A stretch of 59,064 nucleotides of DNA, from positions 1 to 59,064 of the forward strand of contig JAZNYK010000012.1 in assembly GCA_045594425.1 (NCBI GenBank), read 5' to 3'. Below the pieces are notes generated by a model. That model was not told where the DNA came from and ran no database searches. It saw only the letters and a list, made by a program, of their open reading frames with translations. Positions 1 through 7,404 of the stretch are shown piece after piece. The stretch is from RGIG1681 sp045594425 (GTDB lineage Bacteria; Bacillota; Clostridia; Christensenellales; UBA1242). The position numbers were made by a program, and so were the translations under genes. Position 1 is the stretch's first letter. Every line of letters begins with the position of its first letter.

Positions 1-236
1 CCATTGAGCGGCGACGATAAGAGTTAGAAGCTAGCGTTTTAGAAGTGAGATTCACGTCGATTAGGTTTACTTTCTACTTACTCCGAGGGTTTGGTTAAAG
101 GCTAAAGTTTTAAATAAATAAATAAAGAAAAAACTACTCAAAACACCATAAATAAATTTAATGAAATTAAACACTACTGCAAAAGAACAAAAATAAACAA
201 AATTAAAAACATTAAAAAATATATTGAGGAACCAAT
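1..236. other. Leader region before the phage-like operon; unassigned
   Basis: The first 100 or so bases are clearly richer in G+C than the following 6 kb. In frame 1 the window opens inside a possible reading frame ending at a TAG at 25-27 (last residues PLSGDDKS), so this may be the tail of an upstream gene. A second open stretch (21-111, third frame) has no usable start. From about 110 the sequence becomes almost pure A/T up to the GAGG ribosome site before the gene at 237. No tRNA or clear promoter was recognised. Confidence 0.3.
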
Positions 237-812
237 ATGATAAAAGAAATATTAATTAAATCTTGTGAAATTTTAAATCGTAATGATATTATTCAAACTT
301 TAAAAAGCGTAAATAAAACAGAAGAAATATCAAATGAACAAATTCAAAGCGAAGTTTATAAACTTTTAAGTTATTATAATTTTGTTGCAAGTTCTATATT
401 TCAAAATTATTTTGAATTAACATTTACAGATACGCTAATGTCAGATGAATATAATAAAATCCAATATTATAATTTATCTTTTGAACCATTAAAAATATTA
501 TCTATTTACGATGAAAAACATAACCCGTTAAGTGCACGAGTTTTTTCTGGATATATTTTAACCAACTCCGCAAACAAAACTTATAAAATAACATACACAT
601 ATTTACCAGAAGATATTAAAGATATAGATTGCGTATGTGAACTTCCAAAAATTATTAATAAAAAAATACTTTGTTATGGTGTTGTTAGTGAATATTTGGC
701 AAGTAAGAACTTGTTTAATGAAAGTGAATTTTGGAAAAACAAATTTATGTATGAAATCTTTAAATTAAAAACACACAAAGAAAGAAAATGGAAATCTACA
801 TTTAGCCTATGA
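237..812 (+). CDS. Hypothetical phage-like protein, possible tail adaptor
   Basis: 191 residues, not firmly recognised. A GAGG ribosome site lies just upstream of the ATG. The middle part (about 85-130) is beta-rich, with a 'Y-N-L-S-F-E-P-L-K-I-L' and 'Y-K-I-T-Y-T-Y-L-P' pattern. The end (about 145-185) is helical, with 'ILCYGVVSEYLASKNLF' followed by 'ESEFWKNKF' and a basic tail. This helical ending resembles small adaptor or neck proteins in phage structural operons of gut Clostridia; that comparison is from memory and is inference. Its stop overlaps the next start by four bases (ATGA), so it is translationally coupled to the 463-residue protein. It is very rich in Ile, Lys and Asn. Confidence 0.6.
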   Translation: MIKEILIKSCEILNRNDIIQTLKSVNKTEEISNEQIQSEVYKLLSYYNFVASSIFQNYFELTFTDTLMSDEYNKIQYYNLSFEPLKILSIYDEKHNPLSARVFSGYILTNSANKTYKITYTYLPEDIKDIDCVCELPKIINKKILCYGVVSEYLASKNLFNESEFWKNKFMYEIFKLKTHKERKWKSTFSL

Positions 813-2200
813 AGAAACAATCTATAAAGCAATTTTTGTTTAATAATTTTGAAAACGAAATATCAAAAACCTCAACAAAAAACAATCTAACAATTAGGTC
901 TATTTACAACTTAACAACAAAAAATAATTTTATTGAACCAACTCAAGATGTTTATCCACTCACAAAAAGACTTATTCCAAAATCAAAATATAATGAATTT
1001 CTTTCAAATAATTTATCATTTTTAAATGAAGTAACAACTCTTCGAAGTTATGAATATTTTGACAATTCATCAAACTTGTTTAAATTAAGGTTATTTGCAA
1101 TTACAAAAGATTTCTATCTTTTTGAATATAACGAATCATTAAATCTGTTTGTTACAACGAATTTGAAATTTTTATCAAAACCTAAAATATTTCACAAAGA
1201 TAATTGCTTATATTTTTTCTCAACAAACGATATGCTTATAACAATTGAAAATAGTAATCTATATCACTTATCAAAACCAACAAATATTATTGACTACTAT
1301 GTTTTTGATAATACTATCTATTTTTTGATTGAAAATCAAAATTTCAAAGTATATTACACCGAAAGCACGCAGTTATATAACATTCCAAGCAATCTAAACA
1401 ATAGTTATTCACTAGACTTAAATCCAGAAGACGGCAAAGTTTTAAAACTCGTTTCTATTAATGAAAAATTATATGTTGTTCAACAATATAAAATTTCAAA
1501 AATTAATAAAAAACAAGATAAATGTTACATTTCGGATATTTTAAATTTAAACTCAAAAGTAAAACAAGACACTATTTGCAGTTTAAATGAAAATATTATT
1601 TTTTGCTCTGAATATAACATTTTTGTTTTTGATGGAAATGACATACATGAAATATTTAACAATATTGTAAACGATTTAGATTTTAAAACCGTTCAATGTA
1701 TTGCATTTAACAACAAATATTACATGAAAACAAAAATACTTGTCAATATGAATTATGAATCAGTTCTTATTGAATTTAACATTGACAGCAACTCGTGTGA
1801 GATTTATAAAATTGATAATCTTGATAATATTTATGTTTTAAAATCTCCAAATGTTTATTTGATTGGGTTATGCACCAACACTGATAATATTAGGAATGTA
1901 TTAACTCTAAATCCAGCAAGAACGTCAACACATGATAAATATATTAAATTTAACAATATCACATTCGACAATAACAATCTTAAATTTTTAAAATCAATTC
2001 GCTTTAAATCATTTGGTAAATTTAAATTAACAATCTCATCTGAATATAATTCGTTAACTTTTTCTATTGGTGAGAATTTTGAAATAAACAATATATCTTT
2101 GGAAGGGCATTCATTTGATATTGAGATAGAGAGTATAGATACATTTTATATTGAGTCTATTTATATTGAAGTTTTGGAGCAGTTGAATTTTTATGATTAA
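809..2200 (+). CDS. Hypothetical protein with beta-propeller-like repeats (phage-like operon)
   Basis: 463 residues, function unknown. From about residue 70 the protein is a series of short beta-strand pairs of the form aromatic-x-hydrophobic, such as 'FYLFEYN', 'CLYFFSTND', 'TIYFLIEN' and 'KLYVVQQYK', about 40-50 residues apart, which suggests a WD40- or beta-propeller-like fold. The C-terminal 90 residues look like a beta-sandwich ('FKSFGKFKLTISSEYNSL'). There is no signal peptide or membrane segment. The start overlaps the upstream stop by four bases. Some phage tail nozzle proteins are beta-propellers of similar length that follow a small adaptor gene, which would fit the order here, but no homology could be tested. 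Confidence 0.6.
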   Translation: MKKQSIKQFLFNNFENEISKTSTKNNLTIRSIYNLTTKNNFIEPTQDVYPLTKRLIPKSKYNEFLSNNLSFLNEVTTLRSYEYFDNSSNLFKLRLFAITKDFYLFEYNESLNLFVTTNLKFLSKPKIFHKDNCLYFFSTNDMLITIENSNLYHLSKPTNIIDYYVFDNTIYFLIENQNFKVYYTESTQLYNIPSNLNNSYSLDLNPEDGKVLKLVSINEKLYVVQQYKISKINKKQDKCYISDILNLNSKVKQDTICSLNENIIFCSEYNIFVFDGNDIHEIFNNIVNDLDFKTVQCIAFNNKYYMKTKILVNMNYESVLIEFNIDSNSCEIYKIDNLDNIYVLKSPNVYLIGLCTNTDNIRNVLTLNPARTSTHDKYIKFNNITFDNNNLKFLKSIRFKSFGKFKLTISSEYNSLTFSIGENFEINNISLEGHSFDIEIESIDTFYIESIYIEVLEQLNFYD

Positions 2201-3224
2201 TAACTATAAAAACATTATAAAAAAAACCGAAGAACTAGAAGGTGATATTTCTAACTTAATTCAAAATACAGAGCAGATAAAACAAAAACCCACCTCTACC
2301 TTTAAAAAGAAATTTTTAAATCATCCAATAAATTCCAGTCAAAAGATAAAACTATTAAATTTAAAGCATGAAAAAAATGTTAATCTAGCACTTCAACTTT
2401 CAACAAAAATAAAAATATCTGCATCTCAAAATATATCTACATCTCTTTATATTGATGATGAACTTATTTCGAAAACAACAAAAATTTATGCGGTTGGTGA
2501 GCATGAAATTTTAATTAATAAAGAATTTTCTCCACTCGTTACAAAAACTTCAAATGTTTATATGTTGATAGAATCTCTTGATGGAAAGTTTATTTATTTA
2601 ATTGATACAACATTAAATATTTGGGGAATAGCAACATCAAATAATAATCAATCATACAATTGCATTAATACTGGTGAAAAGTTTTTAATTTCACACACAA
2701 ACAATGGTGAATTGTATTATAAAATCATCGATAAACTATCTTTAACTTTAAATGAAAATGATTTTAAATATTACAGAAAATCGAAACAATCATGTTTTGT
2801 AACAATAAATGAAAAGATATATTTGTTTTATATTGATGCAAATAACAACTTAAATTTTTCGCAATTTTTTAATAAAAATAGTGAAATTTTATGTAAAAAT
2901 GTTGATTTTGTTTCCGCTGTTGCGTTTAATGATAAAATTTTAGTTGCATACATTTCAAACTATCAATGCTATACTTTTGAACTTTATAATAACATAAAAT
3001 CTCAACCAAATATTGTTTTATGCGTAAATAAAAAACTAAAACAAACACATTTGCATTACAACAAATTTACAAATAAAGTGTATTTGATTTTAACTGATAT
3101 TTTGAATCAGAATTTTTTACTTGAATCAGTTTCTGATATTTTTTCAACATCAGAACAACTAAAATGTTCGTATCAAATAAATATAAATACTTATGGAGGT
3201 GATAATGAAATTTCAGTTTCATAA
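2193..3224 (+). CDS. Hypothetical protein of phage-like operon, coiled N-terminus
   Basis: 343 residues, not recognised. Residues 1-60 are polar and probably helical ('KKTEELEGDISNLIQNTEQ'). The rest consists of short beta strands with many Asn and Thr ('LNIWGIATSNN', 'KIYLFYIDANNNLNF'), similar in style to the protein before it. The start overlaps the upstream stop by eight bases, and its end overlaps the next gene by 20 bases, so all are translated from one message. No enzyme motif, signal peptide or membrane helix was seen. A structural or surface-binding role is a guess from context. Confidence 0.55.
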   Translation: MINNYKNIIKKTEELEGDISNLIQNTEQIKQKPTSTFKKKFLNHPINSSQKIKLLNLKHEKNVNLALQLSTKIKISASQNISTSLYIDDELISKTTKIYAVGEHEILINKEFSPLVTKTSNVYMLIESLDGKFIYLIDTTLNIWGIATSNNNQSYNCINTGEKFLISHTNNGELYYKIIDKLSLTLNENDFKYYRKSKQSCFVTINEKIYLFYIDANNNLNFSQFFNKNSEILCKNVDFVSAVAFNDKILVAYISNYQCYTFELYNNIKSQPNIVLCVNKKLKQTHLHYNKFTNKVYLILTDILNQNFLLESVSDIFSTSEQLKCSYQININTYGGDNEISVS

Positions 3225-5205
3225 TAAAGTTGAAATTACTTTTCAAAATAAAACATATACTTATTTCAACAAAATGCTTCCTAGTGTTTTTGATGAACTT
3301 AAAAATTTTAAATCATTTTTTTCTCACATTGCTTTAGGCGTGGGGAATAGTTTTAATTTTAATGAGTCTAGTTGCAAACTCACTAATCACTTTATAACAA
3401 AATCTGCCATTTGTGAAAAATTGCAAAACAATATTTGCAACGGAACTCCTTTTATAAAGAAGAGCATAACAATCACTAAAAATGAGATGAATAATAAATA
3501 TATCACTGAACTAGGAATCACTAATTCAACCGAAGCAAATCCAACAATATTTAATTATATATCTCTAATTTCAAATGAGTTTCCAATTGGAATATCCCCA
3601 AGTGAAAATGAAGAAGTATTGATATCTGTTTATTTGTATTTAGATATAACATCAGGCAACAATTGCTTATTAACAGGAGGGAACAATAAATTTATATCTT
3701 TTCTTCTTGGAAATGGTTTAGATGAAAATATATATGCCGCAAGAGGAAATAATTTATCTACTAATAATATTTCCTTATTTTGTGAACAACCAATTCTTGA
3801 AAAAACATTGTGCAACATTCAGTCGACAAAGTTAGAGAATTTTTTAACTTTTACATTTTCAGCAGACTTATCAAAAAATAAAACTTATGAAGTTAAATTT
3901 TTAACAAACAATCATCCTTTTGCTCGATTAAATTTACTTGATTTTAAACCCAAATTTAATGAGTCTTTATCTATATTTCCAAAAGAATGTTATGTTTTAG
4001 ACCTTGGTGAAGATATTTCAAATATAACATCAATTATAAATAATTCAAATAACTCAACTGAAACAGGTTGTTTCACAAAGCAATATGCTAAAGAATTTGG
4101 TGATAAAATTTCAGTTCCATTTTTTAATTATTTTAACAATCAAACTCCTAGATTTTTATCTAAAGACGACAATAAAATTTTCTTTGTTAATGAAGACTCT
4201 ATCTTTGGATACTTAAATCAAAATTATCAATTAAACAAACTTGATTGTGGAGATATTATTATTGACGAAATATCAAACATTATCTCATTTGATAATTTTA
4301 TTTTTATAGCGAGTAACAAAGAACCATACTTGAGTTGTTATCTTCTTGATTCAAATAACACTTATAACGATATTAAACTTGACACTTCATCTTCTGACTT
4401 TGATGGTGTGATAAATGATATATTGCATATTGACATAACAATTTCTCATACAGGCATACTAATGATTTCCATTATTGCAAAAAGCAACAATCATGGTTAT
4501 ACCTATTATTATAAATTTGATAACGCATTAAACAATTTTAAATATGACTCATTTATTAAAAGTGAACATAATTTTTCATACATACTTTCAATGTATAAAA
4601 ATAATTTTACTGATGCAAGGGTAATGTTTTTAGAAGAAGGCGAATATTCTTCCGACTGCAGACTTGTTACACATTTTGCAGATAAGACTTTTGAAGATAT
4701 TTACACTGTGCTATCTTACTTTTACACAAAAGACACCAAACAATTATATACAAAAAATCGTGGCGTTATTGTTGAAAAAACAACTTCACCAAAACTGAAA
4801 TTATTTTATTATCCTCAAGTTTATGAATATGAACTTCCTTTAATATCAGACGAAGACGATAACTTTATCTCAACAAATTTGTTATATTTGATTCAAAAAC
4901 GCGGTGAAAAATATTCTATATTTAATTTAATTGGTTACAATGAACCAAAAGAATTTGATGGGGGATTTCCAACATATATTAATCAGTCAAAAATTTTAGA
5001 TTTTGAATTTTTGGACGACACCTTGTTAATTTTTATGGATGATGAAAATGAACCAATAATTGCATTGAACTTAAAATTAAATGGAACACTTGTAGAAAAC
5101 ATTTCATCTATAGACACAGCCTACACAGCCTCGGTTTCAAAGTATGATATTGTAGGTAAAAATGAAGGAGTTATTGCCACATTTATGGCAACTATATCTT
5201 TATGA
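3205..5205 (+). CDS. Large hypothetical protein of phage-like operon (tail- or fibre-like)
   Basis: About 666 residues. I chose the ATG at 3205 because a near-perfect GGAGGTGAT ribosome site stands immediately before it; the in-frame ATG at 3193 is part of that site. The N-terminal 220 residues are beta-rich, with 'FFSHIALGVGNSF', 'KYITELGITN' and 'EEVLISVYLYLDITSG', patterns I associate with phage tail or fibre proteins. The remainder again shows repeated short strands ('KIFFVNEDSIFGYLN', 'FIFIASNKEPYLSCYLL'), possibly a second propeller. No catalytic motif or membrane segment is visible. Its stop overlaps the next start by four bases. Functional assignment is inference. Confidence 0.6.
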   Translation: MKFQFHNKVEITFQNKTYTYFNKMLPSVFDELKNFKSFFSHIALGVGNSFNFNESSCKLTNHFITKSAICEKLQNNICNGTPFIKKSITITKNEMNNKYITELGITNSTEANPTIFNYISLISNEFPIGISPSENEEVLISVYLYLDITSGNNCLLTGGNNKFISFLLGNGLDENIYAARGNNLSTNNISLFCEQPILEKTLCNIQSTKLENFLTFTFSADLSKNKTYEVKFLTNNHPFARLNLLDFKPKFNESLSIFPKECYVLDLGEDISNITSIINNSNNSTETGCFTKQYAKEFGDKISVPFFNYFNNQTPRFLSKDDNKIFFVNEDSIFGYLNQNYQLNKLDCGDIIIDEISNIISFDNFIFIASNKEPYLSCYLLDSNNTYNDIKLDTSSSDFDGVINDILHIDITISHTGILMISIIAKSNNHGYTYYYKFDNALNNFKYDSFIKSEHNFSYILSMYKNNFTDARVMFLEEGEYSSDCRLVTHFADKTFEDIYTVLSYFYTKDTKQLYTKNRGVIVEKTTSPKLKLFYYPQVYEYELPLISDEDDNFISTNLLYLIQKRGEKYSIFNLIGYNEPKEFDGGFPTYINQSKILDFEFLDDTLLIFMDDENEPIIALNLKLNGTLVENISSIDTAYTASVSKYDIVGKNEGVIATFMATISL

Positions 5206-5456
5206 TATTTTCTAACAAAATAAAAAATCTTCCAACAGGTTCAAATATAAATGTTTATTCAATTGACAACACAACAATGGATATGCACCTATTTAATGAT
5301 ATGGTTAAAAAATATCAAATCAAATTAGATGGTCAATTTAGATGTTTGGGAACAACCAATGTATATCCATATAATCAAATAATAACACTTGATGATGACT
5401 TTTTATGTTTGTGTTTAAACTCAAATTTTAAAATCATAAAAAAGGATAATTTATGA
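5202..5456 (+). CDS. Small hypothetical protein of phage-like operon
   Basis: 84 residues with no recognised family. It is a mixed polar protein without membrane helices; the middle contains 'LDGQFRCLGTTNVYPYN' and an acidic 'LDDDF'. ATGA overlaps at both ends (with the 666-residue gene before it and the 27-residue frame after it) are the main evidence that it is a real gene of this operon. Confidence 0.5.
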   Translation: MIFSNKIKNLPTGSNINVYSIDNTTMDMHLFNDMVKKYQIKLDGQFRCLGTTNVYPYNQIITLDDDFLCLCLNSNFKIIKKDNL

Positions 5457-5536
5457 TAAGTTCAGAAAAAATTTTAGCAATAACTAAATTGTATACATTA
5501 GATAAATTATTAAGAGGGATAAATTATGAATCTTAA
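5453..5536 (+). CDS. 27-residue micro-ORF between hypothetical and holin-like genes
   Basis: An ATG at 5453 overlaps the previous stop (ATGA) and the frame ends TAA at 5536, inside the next gene, whose ATG is at 5526. The peptide is mostly helix-forming ('EKILAITKLYTLDKLLRG'). The ribosome site of the holin-like gene (GAGGG) is inside it, so at the least its translation would couple the neighbouring genes. Very small proteins often sit just before holins in Gram-positive phages, but no family was recognised. Confidence 0.4.
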   Translation: MISSEKILAITKLYTLDKLLRGINYES

Positions 5537-6143
5537 AGAAAAAGTTAAATCATATAGTTTTTGGGTTAGCCTTGCAAGTGCCATTGTGCTTGTTTTAAAA
5601 GTGATAGGTTCAAACTTTGGTTTTACTATTGATGCAACACTTGCAAGTGACCTAATAACAAGTTTGTGTAGTGTTTTGGTGATTTTAGGTATTATTGTTA
5701 CACCAACACCAAAAACTTCTCAAATAAATGAAATAAATAAAGAAACAATCAATACTACTGATGATGTAAAACCACAAACAACACCATCAGATACGTTTAC
5801 AAATGACTGTTCAGTAGAAAATATTGAATTAGATTTAATACAAACAAATGAACAATTATCACATAAACAACAAACTGAATGTATTGATGAAAATATTAAC
5901 AACACTTTAGATAATATGAATAGTTTAAAGGTTGAAAACAATTTTGAAAACATTGAATCTGAAACGAACTATTCTTTAACAAATCAATCAGAAAGTAATT
6001 CAACGGATATTGAAACCTATGATTGTGCAAATGAATTAAAAAATTTATTTATAGTTGAAAAAGAAAAATTTAAAGACAACATTTCAACATACATAGAACT
6101 GTTAGAAAACGAAATAAACAACACAAAAAATAATATTGGTTAA
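5526..6143 (+). CDS. Holin-like membrane protein with long acidic tail
   Basis: 205 residues. Residues 10-27 ('FWVSLASAIVLVLKVIG') and about 40-62 ('LASDLITSLCSVLVILGII') form two membrane helices joined by a short loop, followed by 'VTPTPKTS'. This is the plan of the phiLC3/LL-H type holins, where 'sxxFWVxLxSA' opens the first helix. Holins make pores in the cytoplasmic membrane of phage-infected cells. Unusually, about 140 residues follow that are Asn-, Glu- and Thr-rich, probably disordered, ending in a short Lys/Glu-rich helix; usual holins of this type are about half as long. No lysin gene follows. A terminator ends the operon just downstream. Confidence 0.65.
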   Translation: MNLKEKVKSYSFWVSLASAIVLVLKVIGSNFGFTIDATLASDLITSLCSVLVILGIIVTPTPKTSQINEINKETINTTDDVKPQTTPSDTFTNDCSVENIELDLIQTNEQLSHKQQTECIDENINNTLDNMNSLKVENNFENIESETNYSLTNQSESNSTDIETYDCANELKNLFIVEKEKFKDNISTYIELLENEINNTKNNIG

Positions 6144-6151
6144 ATATATTT

Positions 6152-6190
6152 GAAAGGGAAATACTTTATGTATTTCTCTTTTTATTTATT
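6152..6190 (+). terminator. Terminator of phage-like operon
   Basis: A nine-pair stem (GGGAAATAC with GTATTTCTC, one G-U pair) and a five-base loop are followed by a run of T. It lies nine bases after the holin-like gene. Confidence 0.75.
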
Positions 6191-6238
6191 TTTCGAATAT
6201 ATACAAAGACTTCATACATTTGAATTGATTTAAAATAC

Positions 6239-6267
6239 TTGATTTTAAAGGATGCGTATATTATAAT
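6239..6267 (+). promoter_or_regulatory. Sigma-A promoter for the membrane protein/rnj operon
   Basis: TTGATT, 17 bases, TATAAT. Transcription would start near 6274, about 60 bases before the ATG at 6336. Confidence 0.75.
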
Positions 6268-6335
6268 AAAGGCAAGATTAAAGTTTTTTTTGAATATTTT
6301 AATTTGTAACGTTTATTAAAAGGTGGTTTCTTTTT

Positions 6336-7391
6336 ATGTCTTACAAAAACACTATGAAGTTATTTACTTCTAACTTTACGCTTGTTTGGAAACAATTGTT
6401 ATACCTTGTGTGTTGCATTTTGTTATTTTCTTTATGCTCATCCACAATAACCAGACCAATTGTAGATTTGCTTATTGAAAATGGAATAGCAGAAGATTTT
6501 AAAACAATCTTTAACACATTCTATAACACACCAAGTGAGTTTGCCTTAAGAGTAACTGATATGCTTAAACACATAATCCGTCCAATACTCGATAATTTTT
6601 CACAAATTTATATGAGTTTGTTTGGAACAATTATTTTATGTGCTCTTTTGCCATTTGTTTTGTTTGAAATGTCAGTTTACAACATTTCATCTATTTTATA
6701 TCAAAAACTCACAATGAATATGTCTGTTAATTATATTCATAATGGCGTTCAAACATTAAAACAATCTTTTAGATTTGCTTTTGCTAATATCTTGTTCAAT
6801 TTGCCATTTGGTGCACTCTTTATTGTTATTTTAGAGTTTTATTTATTAATCTCTAAAACAATATTAACATCAATCATTGGACTTATGGTTGTGTCATTGC
6901 TTCTTATTATTTTGTTTTCATTTAAAACATCTGTCTTTACATACTACACAGCATATATGGTTGAAAACAATGCAGACCCATTTGTTGCTTTTGGCAAGGG
7001 CTTGATGAAAGTGTTTAAAAATTTCTGGAAAATAATGTCTATTAGCATCATCCTTGTTTTGACAATAATTTTGGTTAATGGGTTTATTGCCTTATTTACG
7101 TTCTTCTCTGGGCTTCTTATTACAATTCCAGCAACAATTGTATTGTTGGCAATTTATAATCTTGTAACATACTTTAATATCAAAGGAACAAGATATTATT
7201 TAAGCGACACAATTATTTATAACCCAACAAGATATGAAGTTAAAAAAGATGACTATGTAAGCATTTCAGTTCCTGAAGTTGTTAAAGAAATCAACGTTAC
7301 AACTACCGTAATTAAAAGAAAATATAAAAGAACTAAATCAAACGAACAAAAACCTAAAACTAAACAAAAAAATACAAAATCAAAAAATTAA
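6336..7391 (+). CDS. Multi-pass membrane protein of unknown function
   Basis: 351 residues with about six membrane helices: near residues 18-35, 95-120, 148-172, 175-200, 232-262 and 264-280. The C-terminal 70 residues are soluble and strongly basic ('KRKYKRTKSNEQKPKTKQK'). AGGTGG precedes the ATG. The layout is that of the poorly characterised DUF975-like integral membrane families, but I could not name the family. It is 13 bases upstream of the RNase J gene and shares its promoter, so the two are co-transcribed. The basic tail is presumably cytoplasmic and could bind nucleic acid or acidic lipid; that is speculation. Confidence 0.7.
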   Translation: MSYKNTMKLFTSNFTLVWKQLLYLVCCILLFSLCSSTITRPIVDLLIENGIAEDFKTIFNTFYNTPSEFALRVTDMLKHIIRPILDNFSQIYMSLFGTIILCALLPFVLFEMSVYNISSILYQKLTMNMSVNYIHNGVQTLKQSFRFAFANILFNLPFGALFIVILEFYLLISKTILTSIIGLMVVSLLLIILFSFKTSVFTYYTAYMVENNADPFVAFGKGLMKVFKNFWKIMSISIILVLTIILVNGFIALFTFFSGLLITIPATIVLLAIYNLVTYFNIKGTRYYLSDTIIYNPTRYEVKKDDYVSISVPEVVKEINVTTTVIKRKYKRTKSNEQKPKTKQKNTKSKN

Positions 7392-7404
7392 ATAAAGGAA
7401 AATT

